Shown piece after piece: positions 52,077-61,246 of a stretch of DNA of 64,000 nucleotides. Positions within the stretch are counted from its first letter, which is position 1. Every line of letters begins with the position of its first letter. The position numbers and the translations under genes are program-made. Under the pieces are notes generated by a model. The model saw only the letters and a list, made by a program, of their open reading frames with translations, did no database searches and was not told where the DNA came from. The DNA is from Candidatus Gastranaerophilales bacterium HUM_9. Its GTDB lineage: Bacteria > Cyanobacteriota > Vampirovibrionia > Gastranaerophilales > Gastranaerophilaceae. The stretch spans positions 1 through 64,000 of the forward strand of contig DABG01000009.1 of the NCBI GenBank assembly GCA_002103075.1, given 5' to 3'.

Positions 52077-52105
52077 AAAGCGATAGTGAAAACTATCGCC
52101 TTTTT
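52077..52105. terminator. Terminator between the 51212 gene and yajQ
   Basis: GCGATAGT (52080-52087), a GAAA tetraloop, ACTATCGC (52092-52099), then CTTTTT. It abuts the convergent yajQ stop codon. Confidence 0.85.
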
Positions 52106-52106
52106 A

Positions 52107-52607
52107 TTATCTATAATTTGTGAACTGTAGAGGATAATCATACTTTTCTTCGTTTTCTCTTAAAAACTTTATTACCGCTTGTAAATCATCTTTACTTTTT
52201 CCTGTAACTCTTACCTGTTCACCTTGAATAGAGGCTTGTACTTTTAATTTAGTTGATTTAATATCTGCAACTATTTTTTTGCCTAAATCTTGGGTCAAAC
52301 CTTTTCTCAAGTTATAAACACGTCTAACATTTCCACCTAACGCATTTTCTATTGGTTGAGCGTCAAGAATTTTTATACTTAATCCACGTTTTACCAACTT
52401 TGTTTGTAAAATATCATAAATATTTCTTAACTTCATCTCATCTGCTGTTGTTATAGTAATTGATTTATCTGCTTCTAATTCAACCTCTGAATTTGTATTT
52501 TTTAAATCAAATCTTGTTTGAATATCTCTTTTTACTTGGTCTATTGCGTTAACCAATTCTTGTTTGTCAAATTCTGATACAATATCGAAACTACAATCTT
52601 TTGCCAT
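52107..52607 (-). CDS. yajQ: YajQ-family nucleotide-binding protein
   Basis: A small cytosolic protein of the YajQ family, some members of which bind cyclic di-GMP. The start at 52607 (MAKDCSFDIVSEFD) follows AAAGGAG; a frame start at 52628 has none. Typical pieces are IVSEFDKQELVNAIDQ, TRFDLKN, and the late SKLKVQASIQGEQVRVTGK-like segment with GKSKDDLQAVIKFL. At 166 residues it has full length. Its function in this lineage is not established. Confidence 0.92.
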   Translation of the reverse strand: MAKDCSFDIVSEFDKQELVNAIDQVKRDIQTRFDLKNTNSEVELEADKSITITTADEMKLRNIYDILQTKLVKRGLSIKILDAQPIENALGGNVRRVYNLRKGLTQDLGKKIVADIKSTKLKVQASIQGEQVRVTGKSKDDLQAVIKFLRENEEKYDYPLQFTNYR

Positions 52608-52662
52608 AATAACTCCTTTCCTAACCAATTCTACCGTAAACTAAGAAAAATATAAATAATAA

Positions 52663-53616
52663 TTAAATTCTATCAACTCTGTTACATGCAACAAAGTGAC
52701 AATCTAAAACCTGATTCAATTCAGGCACAACACAACAATCGTTTTTTTCAAAACATTCACATCTAGGAGAAAATCTACAACCTTCAATTTTTTCTTGAAT
52801 AGCTGGTGGTTGTCCCTCAATTGTTCTTAATTCATCATTTTCTGAATTAGATGGAAGCGATGCTAACAGTGCTCTTGAATAAGGATGTAAAGGATTTGTA
52901 AAAAACTCATTAACTGAAGCATTTTCAACAATTCTTCCAGAATACATTACAGATATTTCATCAGCATACTGTCCAATTAGCCCTAAATCGTGTGATATTA
53001 AAAGAATAGAAGTATTATGTTTGTTCTTTAACTCTGTTAAAATCGACATAATTTGAGCCTGAATAGTTACATCTAATGCCGTTGTAGGTTCATCTGCAAT
53101 AATTATATCAGCATTTATAGCTAACGCTATAGCAATAATAACACGTTGTTTCATTCCTCCTGACAATTCATGTGGATATGATTTTATCGCTTCTTTGGGA
53201 TTTGGGAATTTAACCTGAGTTAATACATCAAGAACTTTTTCCTCTACCTCTTTTTTTGTTAATGATTTATCAAATCTAACAACTTCTGCAATCTGCTCTC
53301 CTATAGTATATAGTGGATTTAATGAAGTCATTGGATCTTGTGGAATTAAAGCAATTTTTCTACCTCTTAAAGCCTTTAAATCTTGTTTGGTAAGAGATTT
53401 ACCTTTATACTCAACCTCACCAGAAGTCACAACAGCATTTTTAGGCAACAAATCAATAATACTCATTGCTGTCATTGATTTACCACAACCTGATTCACCA
53501 ACAAGAGCGTGAATTTCACCCTCTTTTAAAGACAATGAAACATCATAAAGAGTTTTAAAAATACCCTCTTCTAGTCTAAAAGATAAATTCAAATTTTTAA
53601 TTTTTAAGATTTCCAT
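52663..53616 (-). CDS. Peptide/nickel-type ABC transporter ATP-binding protein (OppD/DppD-like)
   Basis: A 317-residue ATPase of the oligopeptide group. Walker A GESGCGKS (residues 40-47), Q-loop IPQDPMTSLNP, signature LSGGMKQR, Walker B IIIADEPTTALD and H-loop LISHDLG are all intact. The C-terminal extension has the group's cysteine-rich tail (CRFSPRCECFEKNDCC), a likely Fe-S or zinc site. No permease, binding-protein or OppF gene is adjacent, so it may serve a distant transporter. Confidence 0.9.
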   Translation of the reverse strand: MEILKIKNLNLSFRLEEGIFKTLYDVSLSLKEGEIHALVGESGCGKSMTAMSIIDLLPKNAVVTSGEVEYKGKSLTKQDLKALRGRKIALIPQDPMTSLNPLYTIGEQIAEVVRFDKSLTKKEVEEKVLDVLTQVKFPNPKEAIKSYPHELSGGMKQRVIIAIALAINADIIIADEPTTALDVTIQAQIMSILTELKNKHNTSILLISHDLGLIGQYADEISVMYSGRIVENASVNEFFTNPLHPYSRALLASLPSNSENDELRTIEGQPPAIQEKIEGCRFSPRCECFEKNDCCVVPELNQVLDCHFVACNRVDRI

Positions 53617-53693
53617 TACATAGTATTCTACACTAAATTAAAACATTATGCATAATCTTTTTTATAAACATGTTAATAATTATTTTTTTATAC

Positions 53694-53699
53694 TAAAAT
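53694..53699 (+). promoter_or_regulatory. -10 box of the response-regulator gene
   Basis: TAAAAT ends 7 bases before the ATG at 53706. The -35 is weak (TGTTAA). The spacing again implies a leaderless mRNA. Confidence 0.45.
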
Positions 53700-53705
53700 A
53701 AAAAT

Positions 53706-54401
53706 ATGAACAAGATATTAGTAGTAGACGATGATAGTGCAATAAATGAACTTATAAAAGTAAACCTTGAACTACACGGATACAAGGTTTATCAAGCATT
53801 TGATGGAACAGAAGGTTTTGCTTGTGCAAAGCAATATCTTCCTGATTTAATAATTCTCGATGTTATGATGCCAGAGGTTGATGGATACACAGTTGCACAA
53901 AGAATTAGACAAAACGAAAACACAAAAGAAATTCCAATAATCATGCTTACTGCTTTATCCCAACTTCAAGACAAAGTCAAAGGTTTTGACATAGGAATAG
54001 ATGATTATTTAGTAAAACCGTTTGAAACAGATGAACTTTATGTAAGAGTTCGTGCATTACTTAAACGTGCAAACAGAATACCTGAATCAATGGCTGTAAA
54101 AGAACTTTTAATATGTAATGAGATAACTCTTTTACCTGAAACATATTCTGTTAAAATTAATGATGAAATTGCAAAATTAACTCCGATTGAATTTGAAATT
54201 TTCTATATTCTATTCCAAAATCACGGAAATATGATATCATCTAAAAAATTATTAAAAGATATTTGGGGATATGAACCTACTGACGATATCGAAACTATAC
54301 GAGTACATATAAGACACATTAGAGCTAAAATAGATAAAATAGCTCACGGCAAGAAATATATAGAAACTATCTACGGTGGTGGATACAAACTAAATATTTA
54401 A
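53706..54401 (+). CDS. OmpR-family response regulator
   Basis: A 231-residue two-component regulator. The receiver domain has the acidic pair D8/D9/D10 region (VVDDD), the phosphorylation site D52 (ILDVMMPEVDG) and the signature Lys in LVKPFE. The winged-helix OmpR effector covers about 130-228 (LTPIEFEIFYILFQNHG, ...HIRHIRAKID). No histidine kinase gene lies beside it. It resembles the RpaB/PhoB branch, but the partner and regulon are unknown. It converges with nnrD, overlapping by 4 bases. Confidence 0.92.
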   Translation: MNKILVVDDDSAINELIKVNLELHGYKVYQAFDGTEGFACAKQYLPDLIILDVMMPEVDGYTVAQRIRQNENTKEIPIIMLTALSQLQDKVKGFDIGIDDYLVKPFETDELYVRVRALLKRANRIPESMAVKELLICNEITLLPETYSVKINDEIAKLTPIEFEIFYILFQNHGNMISSKKLLKDIWGYEPTDDIETIRVHIRHIRAKIDKIAHGKKYIETIYGGGYKLNI

Positions 54402-55219
54402 TCTTTTACCAACATATCTGTTATCGCAAGTGGTATATAATTTAGTAAATCCGATGCCAACACAGAATACTCACTTAACATACTAGAGGCAATTTCACCA
54501 GTTCTGCCATGTAAATAAACCCCAAGTTTTGAAGCATCAAATTCAGACATTTTTTGAGCTACTAATCCTGATATCATACCTGTTAAAACATCACCAGAAC
54601 CAGCTTTTGCTAAAGCACTATTTCCTGTTTCATTTATATAAATTTCACCCTCATTTGAGCAAACAATAGTATTATGAAGTTTTAAAACTGTTGTACAACC
54701 ATATTTTTCAGTCAATTGTTTTGCATAATCCATTGGGTTTTCCAAAATTTCTTCAACCTCAACATCTAGTAATCTAGATGCTTCTTTAGGGTGAGGAGTA
54801 ATTATAAGTTTTTTAGGTAATTCTATTTCTTTTTTAATCTTTGACAACAAATTAAGTCCATCTGCATCAATAATAACTGTACCTTCAAAACTTGCTAAAG
54901 AATCTAAAAGCGACTTAAACAAAATAGAAACACTTAAATCAGTAGATAATCCACAACCCACAGAAACTACATCATAGTTTTTCAAGGCTTTTTTAACATC
55001 TGTAATTGGAATAAACACCAAATCAGAAGTTCTCAATGCTACTGTATTTAAAACCTTTGGAGATGATGAAAGTGCAACATATCCACAACCAACTTTTAAA
55101 GCTGATATAGAAGACAAATAAGCAGCGCCAGTATAGTACTCAGAACCTGCTACATTTAGCACTTTACCAAATGTACCTTTATTAGAAAGTTGTTCTCTTT
55201 TAGGCAACTTAAATTCCAT
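54398..55219 (-). CDS. nnrD: NAD(P)H-hydrate dehydratase (ADP/ATP-dependent)
   Basis: Repairs NADHX/NADPHX, damaged hydrated cofactors. It is a 273-residue ribokinase-like enzyme: GTFGKVLNVAGSEYYTGAAY, LKVGCGYV, VIDADGLNLL, TPHPKEASRLL and AKAGSGDVLTGMISGL are family hallmarks. The epimerase half (NnrE) that is often fused is absent, so it is the stand-alone dehydratase. It overlaps trmL by 11 bases at the end of a long minus-strand operon. Confidence 0.92.
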   Translation of the reverse strand: MEFKLPKREQLSNKGTFGKVLNVAGSEYYTGAAYLSSISALKVGCGYVALSSSPKVLNTVALRTSDLVFIPITDVKKALKNYDVVSVGCGLSTDLSVSILFKSLLDSLASFEGTVIIDADGLNLLSKIKKEIELPKKLIITPHPKEASRLLDVEVEEILENPMDYAKQLTEKYGCTTVLKLHNTIVCSNEGEIYINETGNSALAKAGSGDVLTGMISGLVAQKMSEFDASKLGVYLHGRTGEIASSMLSEYSVLASDLLNYIPLAITDMLVKD

Positions 55220-55661
55220 TTTGTCTTATTACCTCATAAACAGTTATAGCTACAGAGTTAGAAAGGTTTAAACTTCTTTGTCCCTCTTTCATAGGTAAAG
55301 TTACTGCTGTATCTTGAGTAACATATTCTTTTGGTAGTCCTCTAGATTCAGGCCCAAACACCAAGAAATCGCCATCTTTATATTTAACATCAGTATAAAG
55401 TTTCTTACTTTTCGTAGTCAAATAATAAAAAGTAGCCTCAGGGTGTTGAGCTTGTAATTCTTGTAAAGTATCAACCTTAGTAATATTTACACTATCCCAA
55501 TAATCCAAGCCTGCGCGCTTTGTATACTTATCAGACAATGAAAAACCAAGTTTCCCAACCAAATACAAATTTGCATCACAACAAGCACACAATCTTGCTA
55601 TATTACCTGTGTTTTGTGGAATTTCTGGTTCGTATAAAACTACGTTTATTTTATTGCTCAT
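55209..55661 (-). CDS. trmL: tRNA (cytidine/uridine-34-2'-O)-methyltransferase
   Basis: A SPOUT methyltransferase that methylates the wobble base of tRNA-Leu. The start is the ATG at 55661 (a GTG one codon earlier, at 55664, is possible). Signature segments: NVVLYEPEIPQNTGNIARLC, FGPESRGLPKEYV and LNLSNSVAITVYE. Its 150-residue length is right. It overlaps both neighbours, so it is embedded in the operon. Confidence 0.93.
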   Translation of the reverse strand: MSNKINVVLYEPEIPQNTGNIARLCACCDANLYLVGKLGFSLSDKYTKRAGLDYWDSVNITKVDTLQELQAQHPEATFYYLTTKSKKLYTDVKYKDGDFLVFGPESRGLPKEYVTQDTAVTLPMKEGQRSLNLSNSVAITVYEVIRQNGI

Positions 55662-56241
55662 CACCTAACACTGCCTTTGCTTCAATTACTACAGGTAAAC
55701 CTCTAACAACACAGAATACGATAGCAATCAATGCTAACAAATAACCTACGTGATAAACTACATCAGCGTTTGGTATATTTGGAACTTTTGCAGCAATAAT
55801 AACAATAAATGCTAAAACTTTTGCAACTGCATAAGTAATTCTCATAAACTTAGAGCCTGTAATCCATTTACAAATTGGGTTTCTTTGCATACCGAATGGA
55901 GTTAATCCTTTTTCCATAGCAGCACTTCTAATAGTATCAGTTACAAATCCTCTTGTTAGAGCAACTAAAGAGAACCAAACAGGTAACCAACCCATAACTG
56001 CAAACACAATCCAATAAGTGTTTTCAACAATTCTGTCACTCATAATGTCCAACAAAGCTCCTAATTTTGATTCTTCGTGGAATTTTCTTGCAACATAACC
56101 ATCTAGTCCATCTAGTGAAAATGCTAATATAGTAAGTACTAACGCCCAAACATAAGCATTAAAATTACCCTCTTGTGTCATAACCAAATAGACACCTATA
56201 AACATCAAAAATACTCTAAAAATTGTTATAAAATTTGCCAT
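55651..56241 (-). CDS. CDP-alcohol phosphatidyltransferase family protein
   Basis: A 196-residue inner-membrane phospholipid enzyme. The active-site motif is perfect: D44-x2-D47-G48-x2-A51-R52, x8, G61-x3-D65-x3-D69. Several hydrophobic helices follow. Such enzymes move a phosphatidyl group from CDP-diacylglycerol to glycerol 3-phosphate, inositol or similar alcohols. PgsA is the most probable role, but the alcohol cannot be read from the sequence. It overlaps trmL by 11 bases. Confidence 0.88.
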   Translation of the reverse strand: MANFITIFRVFLMFIGVYLVMTQEGNFNAYVWALVLTILAFSLDGLDGYVARKFHEESKLGALLDIMSDRIVENTYWIVFAVMGWLPVWFSLVALTRGFVTDTIRSAAMEKGLTPFGMQRNPICKWITGSKFMRITYAVAKVLAFIVIIAAKVPNIPNADVVYHVGYLLALIAIVFCVVRGLPVVIEAKAVLGDEQ

Positions 56242-56259
56242 AATATTTATCCCTAAACC

Positions 56260-57273
56260 CTATTTTTTTCCTTGTTTAACTCTTGATAGAACAAAGTTCT
56301 TTTCTTTTTCATCAAGTTTTTCAACATCTCTACCTAACATAACTTTTTCAGCTTCTTCCAAAATGCTAACAACATTATAACCGTTTTCACCGTCAGAACG
56401 AGCCTTCAAGCCTGATTCACAACATCTTACAAAGTGTTGACACTCAAGTTTAAGAGGTTCTATTTCAAGATAATCTAATGGTATATCTTGAGTTTTGCCA
56501 GCAGAGAAATTATCATATAATTTCAATTTATTTTCTTGAACTGTATCATCTAAAATAGCTGTTGCTTTTGTACCACGAACTAACAATGTAACGTGTTTTT
56601 GAGGAGTAATCCAGCTATCAGAGATATAACCTAATACACCGTCTTCAAACTCTATACAAATATGTGTAATATCCATAATTACGTTCTTATCAGTTGAACA
56701 ACCAACTGCAGAAACAACTCTAACAGGATTTTTACCTGTTACATAAGAAATCATAGATACATCGTGTGGAGCTAAATCCCACATTACACTTCTATCATTC
56801 TTAAAGTAATTAACATTCAATCTGTCACTTTGAGCATAAACAATATCACCCAATTCGCCTGCATCAATCATCATTTTTAATCTATTTACAGCAGGGTGGT
56901 ACAATAACAAGTGACCAACCATCAAAACTAAACCTTTTTCATTTGCTAAATCCATTAAATCTTTTGCTTCTTTAGCAACTGTTGAAATAGGTTTTTCAAC
57001 ATAAACATGTTTTCCTGCTTCCAACATAGTTTTTACTATTTTATAGTGAGTGTGGCTTGGTGTAACTACTGCTACAGCTGTAATTTCAGGATTATTCAAG
57101 ATTTCATTCATATCACCGACAACATTAATTGATGGATATAATGCTTTTATTTTTTCTCTTGTTTCAGCATCCAAATCACATACTGTATCTAATACATTTA
57201 AGTTATAAAAATTACGTACAATGTTCTTTCCCCACATTCCGTAACCAATAACTGCTACTTTTTGATTATTCAT
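56260..57273 (-). CDS. Gfo/Idh/MocA-family oxidoreductase
   Basis: A 337-residue NAD(P)-dependent sugar or cyclitol dehydrogenase-type protein. The N-terminal Rossmann fold shows VAVIGYGMWGKNIVRNF, then VVTPSHTHYKIVKTML and the VEKPIS motif with the conserved Lys (about residue 94). The C-domain has a long beta sheet with HDVSMISYVTGKNP (catalytic-type His). The exact substrate is unknown. Neighbours do not point to one pathway; it lies between panC and the CDP-alcohol gene. Confidence 0.87.
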   Translation of the reverse strand: MNNQKVAVIGYGMWGKNIVRNFYNLNVLDTVCDLDAETREKIKALYPSINVVGDMNEILNNPEITAVAVVTPSHTHYKIVKTMLEAGKHVYVEKPISTVAKEAKDLMDLANEKGLVLMVGHLLLYHPAVNRLKMMIDAGELGDIVYAQSDRLNVNYFKNDRSVMWDLAPHDVSMISYVTGKNPVRVVSAVGCSTDKNVIMDITHICIEFEDGVLGYISDSWITPQKHVTLLVRGTKATAILDDTVQENKLKLYDNFSAGKTQDIPLDYLEIEPLKLECQHFVRCCESGLKARSDGENGYNVVSILEEAEKVMLGRDVEKLDEKEKNFVLSRVKQGKK

Positions 57274-57307
57274 ACTCTATTCCCTTTATCTTATTATTCT
57301 TATACTT

Positions 57308-58162
57308 CTATTTTAAATAAATGTTATCAATCAACCTTACAGACTCAACTCTACAAGCAATTAATACTAGAGTATTATCATCTGCAACTGTTTTATCTTC
57401 TAAATTCGTTTTGTCTACAAACTCTAAATATTCTAAATCGTGTTTGTCTGTCAAAAACTTAAAAGCTGTTTCTTTTAAAGCCTCAACATCAGTAATACCT
57501 TGTTGATAACAAGACTTGATATTATTCAAAATTCTACTCAAAGCAAGAGCATCTTTTAAACCTTGTTCATCAAGATATTTGTTTCTTGAACTCAATGCTA
57601 AACCACTTTCTTCTCTAACAATCGGACATTGAATTAATTCAATAGGAACATTCAAATCGTTTACCATCTTATTCAAAATAATAAACTGTTGAGCATCTTT
57701 TTGACCAAAGAATCCAAAATCAGCCTGTGTAATATTAAACAGTTTCATAACAACTGTACAAACACCGTCAAAGTGTCCTACACGAGATTTTCCACACAAT
57801 TTGTTTACATAGAAAAATGGTGGAGCAACATAAGTCAAAGTATCATTAGAAAGTCTTTGACCTTTTCCATACATTTCATCTGGTGATGGCGCAAAAACTA
57901 AATCAGCACCAATACCCTCAGCCAACTTTACATCAGCCTCTAGTGTTCTTGGATATTTGTCATAATCTTCTGATGGTCCAAACTGAATTGGATTTACAAA
58001 AACAGATACAATAACTTTATCACATTTTTCAACAGCTTTTTTTATCAAAGAGGCGTGACCATTATGCAATGCTCCCATTGTAGGAACTACACCTATAACC
58101 AACCCCTCTTTTTTCCATTCTTTTACTTTTTGTTTTACTTCTTCTATCTTATGAACTAACAT
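57308..58162 (-). CDS. panC: Pantothenate synthetase
   Basis: Joins pantoate and beta-alanine with ATP to make pantothenate. Motifs: VPTMGALHNGHASLI with the HxGH-type H33/H36, VSVFVNPIQFGPSEDYDKYPR (here noted as FVNPIQFGPSEDYDKYP), FGQKDAQQ and SGLALSSRN. At 284 residues it is full length. It overlaps panB by seven bases, so the two vitamin B5 enzymes are cotranscribed. Confidence 0.96.
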   Translation of the reverse strand: MLVHKIEEVKQKVKEWKKEGLVIGVVPTMGALHNGHASLIKKAVEKCDKVIVSVFVNPIQFGPSEDYDKYPRTLEADVKLAEGIGADLVFAPSPDEMYGKGQRLSNDTLTYVAPPFFYVNKLCGKSRVGHFDGVCTVVMKLFNITQADFGFFGQKDAQQFIILNKMVNDLNVPIELIQCPIVREESGLALSSRNKYLDEQGLKDALALSRILNNIKSCYQQGITDVEALKETAFKFLTDKHDLEYLEFVDKTNLEDKTVADDNTLVLIACRVESVRLIDNIYLK

Positions 58163-59007
58163 AAAGAGCCTTCCTTCTTCAACAAAAATAATTCCTCTTC
58201 AGACAACTTAAAAACTTCATCTTCTGATGGGAATTTCTTATTTTTAACATCTTCAATATAACTTTTTGAAGAACTTAATATAACATCTTTCATATTTGCA
58301 TATTGTCTTGCAAAATGTGGTTTATAATCCGAAAACTTGCCCAACATATCATCAGATACAAGCACCTGTCCAGAACAATAACGTCCAGCTCCAATACCGA
58401 TTGTAGGCACATTCAAGCGTTCTGTAATATACTGAGAACTTTCTTCTGGAACAAGTTCAAGCACCACTGCAAAAACACCAGCCTCTTGTAACTGTTTTGC
58501 TTGTTCAAAAATATTCAATGTATCAGACAAAGTTTTTCCTTGTATAAGGTTTCCTCCAATAGTATTTTTAGATTGAGGAGTAAAACCTAAATGACCCAAA
58601 ACAGGAATACCTGATTGAGTACATCTCTTAATCACATTCAATATATAATCATTGCAACCTTCTATTTTAACAGCATTTGCACCTGCTCTTACAAATTCTC
58701 CTGCATTTCTGATTGCTTCTTCAACAGAAATGTTATAACTCATAAACGGCATATCAGCGATAACCATTGAGCGACTAACCCCACGAGCTACAGCCCCAAC
58801 AAAAATCAACATCTCATTCATAGAAACAGAGTGAGTAGACTCATATCCTAAAGCAACATTTGCTAATGAATCACCCACTAAGATTATCTCAGCACCTGCT
58901 TCATCTATATACTTTGCTGTTGAATAATCATAAGCAGTTAAAACGGCGATTTTTTCACCGTTTTCAAACAAAGATTTAATTGTCTTAACTGTAATCTTTT
59001 TAGCCAT
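58156..59007 (-). CDS. panB: 3-methyl-2-oxobutanoate hydroxymethyltransferase
   Basis: Transfers a one-carbon unit from 5,10-methylene-THF to ketoisovalerate, the first step to pantoate. Typical parts: LTAYDYSTAKYIDEAGAEII, VGDSLANVALGYEST, VIADMPFMSY, AVKIEG, GHLGFTPQS and LELVPEESS, with GIGAGRYCSGQVLV. It is 283 residues, one base after yvcK and overlapping panC. Confidence 0.96.
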   Translation of the reverse strand: MAKKITVKTIKSLFENGEKIAVLTAYDYSTAKYIDEAGAEIILVGDSLANVALGYESTHSVSMNEMLIFVGAVARGVSRSMVIADMPFMSYNISVEEAIRNAGEFVRAGANAVKIEGCNDYILNVIKRCTQSGIPVLGHLGFTPQSKNTIGGNLIQGKTLSDTLNIFEQAKQLQEAGVFAVVLELVPEESSQYITERLNVPTIGIGAGRYCSGQVLVSDDMLGKFSDYKPHFARQYANMKDVILSSSKSYIEDVKNKKFPSEDEVFKLSEEELFLLKKEGSLC

Positions 59008-59008
59008 A

Positions 59009-60325
59009 TTATTTTCTTCTTAATTGTTTTCTATACCAATAATATACTGAACGAGCAACTCTATAAGAACTATGTCTTATAAGTCCATTTTTACTTTCTT
59101 CTTCTTCTATCAACTTAGCAGAAACAAGTTTTACACCTGTAGGTTTCAAATTCTCCATATCCAATACAACTGGATAAGAATTGTGTTTTGCATAAGCTGG
59201 TGAAATATTCTTTGGAATACTGTTATTTACAAGTACTGCATCTAAAATATCAGAGCTACCTGCATGAGAAATCAACGCATTTACGTGGCTTGCTACAGAA
59301 TAGTTATCAGTTTCACCAACCTGAGTCATAATATTACATACATAGATTTTTTTAGCCTTTGATTTTGCTACTTCTTCTGCAATTTCTTTAATCAAAAGGT
59401 TTGGAATAACACTTGTATAAAGACTACCAGGCCCCATAATAATTAAATCAGCATCTTTAATAGCTTGAATAACTTCAGGTAAAGCCTTACATTCAGCAGG
59501 CTCTGTGAACAATCTTTTAATCTTACCGTGTGCTTCTGGAATAGAAGATTCTCCGTGAATAATTCTTCCATCTTCCATTTCAGCAACCAACTTCATATTA
59601 TCCAAAGTTGATGGCAAAACTCTACCTCTGATTGATAGAACATTTGATGACTCTTTAACAGCTCTGACCATATCACCTGTAATTGAACATAGTGCAGTCA
59701 AGAATAAGTTACCAAAACTGTGACCTTTCAAGCCTTCGCCAACATCAAAACGATATTGGAACAACTTTGTAACCAAGTCTTCATCATCAGCCAAAGCTGC
59801 AATACAGTTTCTTATATCACCTGGAGGAAGAACGCCCATTTCTTCTCTTAAACGTCCTGAACTACCTCCATCATCACCAACTGTAACAACAGCAGTGATA
59901 TTATTTGTAATTTTTTTAATACCCTTTAACAACATTGATAGTCCAGTACCACCACCAATAGCAACAATTTTAGGTCCTTTATTTAATTTTTTTCTTCTAT
60001 ATAAGGTTTCCAAAACTCCTTCTTTTTCTTTACCTGTATGAATATCAAGCATAGAAAGATTTGTTTTTTGCCAACCCTTGAAGAATAATATTGCACCAAG
60101 ACCTATAGCTAAACCTGCAACTAATTCGTAATTTTCCTTAACAGCCGCCCTAATAACTTTTAATATATCATATACATTATCAGGATTTGACAAAGTCAAA
60201 ATACCAAGAATAATAAACGCACAACCCAAAAAGATAAGTGCAAACCATCTTTTAATTTCTAATCCAGGAATTAACCAACCTGCCGTTTTAGGCATTTTCA
60301 TATTGTTTTTAATTATATTTTTCAT
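59009..60325 (-). CDS. yvcK: YvcK/CofD-like UDP-sugar-binding regulator with membrane anchor
   Basis: A 438-residue protein. YvcK binds UDP-GlcNAc and tunes central carbon and cell-wall metabolism in other bacteria. Two hydrophobic segments (about 28-45 and 66-83) precede the CofD-like domain: VAIGGGTGLS (124-130), VTVGDDGGSSGRLREEMG, PPGDIRNCIAAL and GHSFGNL, with GPGSLYTSVIPNLL. The added N-terminal membrane region is not in the Bacillus protein but is seen in some cyanobacteria-like forms as I recall. It sits between pxpA and panB with one-base gaps. Confidence 0.9.
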   Translation of the reverse strand: MKNIIKNNMKMPKTAGWLIPGLEIKRWFALIFLGCAFIILGILTLSNPDNVYDILKVIRAAVKENYELVAGLAIGLGAILFFKGWQKTNLSMLDIHTGKEKEGVLETLYRRKKLNKGPKIVAIGGGTGLSMLLKGIKKITNNITAVVTVGDDGGSSGRLREEMGVLPPGDIRNCIAALADDEDLVTKLFQYRFDVGEGLKGHSFGNLFLTALCSITGDMVRAVKESSNVLSIRGRVLPSTLDNMKLVAEMEDGRIIHGESSIPEAHGKIKRLFTEPAECKALPEVIQAIKDADLIIMGPGSLYTSVIPNLLIKEIAEEVAKSKAKKIYVCNIMTQVGETDNYSVASHVNALISHAGSSDILDAVLVNNSIPKNISPAYAKHNSYPVVLDMENLKPTGVKLVSAKLIEEEESKNGLIRHSSYRVARSVYYWYRKQLRRK

Positions 60326-60326
60326 T

Positions 60327-61121
60327 CTATTCCACCCATCCTGATGCTTTTACCTGACCATATTTTACAGGTTCAGGTGATATTAAAGAATTTGCTCTTT
60401 GTACAATTTCCAAAGAGTTTTGATATTTATTGCTAAAGTGAATTGAATCAATCTTAGCAATAGTCAAACCGTCAGAAGTATTATTAACTTGTGAAGTATG
60501 CAAAATTGTTTGCAATCTTTTTACACAAGATTCTGTATCAGTTATATCTCTCATTGAGTATTGAATTTGCAATTCTTGGTTATAATTTTTATCCAAAATA
60601 ATTTCGTTACAAACAGGAATTTTTACATAATCACCTGTTTTTTGAAGAATTTCACCAGACGCACCACAATATATCAACCATTGAGAACATTTTTGAATAG
60701 CTCTTGCAATAACTGTTGAGAAGTGAAAATCTTCACTTGCTTTCTTATACATAGCTCCGTGTGGTCTAACGTGTTCAACTTCCAATTTATAAGCCTTTGC
60801 AAAAGACATCAATGCACCAACTTGATAAATAACAAGTGCTTCTAATTCTTCATCTGATAAATCCATTGCTCTATAACCAAAACCTTGAATATCAGAATAA
60901 CCAATGTGAGCACCGATAACGACATTCTTTTCTTTAGCCGCCAACAATGCTCTTTTTATAGTCTGTGGGTCACCAGCGTGAAACCCACATGAAATATTTA
61001 CTGAACTAACGTAATCTAACATATCAAATTCTGATGAGTTTTTATAAACTCCAAAACTTTGTGCCAAATCACAATTAAAATCTAGACTTTTAATACTTTT
61101 CTTTACGGGAGTTTTAATCAT
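60327..61121 (-). CDS. pxpA: 5-oxoprolinase subunit A (LamB/YcsF family)
   Basis: PxpA acts with PxpB and PxpC to open 5-oxoproline to glutamate. The 264-residue protein has DFNCDLAQSFGVY (usual form DLNCDxGExFG), VNISCGFHAGDP, IGAHIGYSDIQGFGYR and EHVRPHGAMYKKA. The Gly/Glu in the first motif are changed to Leu-Ala-Gln. No pxpB or pxpC is beside it. It heads the eight-gene minus-strand operon, divergent from gmk. Confidence in the family is high, in the exact activity less. Confidence 0.88.
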   Translation of the reverse strand: MIKTPVKKSIKSLDFNCDLAQSFGVYKNSSEFDMLDYVSSVNISCGFHAGDPQTIKRALLAAKEKNVVIGAHIGYSDIQGFGYRAMDLSDEELEALVIYQVGALMSFAKAYKLEVEHVRPHGAMYKKASEDFHFSTVIARAIQKCSQWLIYCGASGEILQKTGDYVKIPVCNEIILDKNYNQELQIQYSMRDITDTESCVKRLQTILHTSQVNNTSDGLTIAKIDSIHFSNKYQNSLEIVQRANSLISPEPVKYGQVKASGWVE

Positions 61122-61209
61122 TTTCTATCCTCTCATACTAATCTTATTCCATTATACAACTAAAAGAATTTTCTTACATGATGTGTAGAAATTGTTACGA
61201 AAGAAAAAC

Positions 61210-61238
61210 TTGAAAGATTATTATTTTTTTTATAAAAT
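61210..61238 (+). promoter_or_regulatory. Promoter of gmk, leaderless
   Basis: TTGAAA, a 17-base spacer, TAAAAT. The -10 ends 8 bases before the ATG at 61247. Confidence 0.65.
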
Positions 61239-61246
61239 TTCAAGAA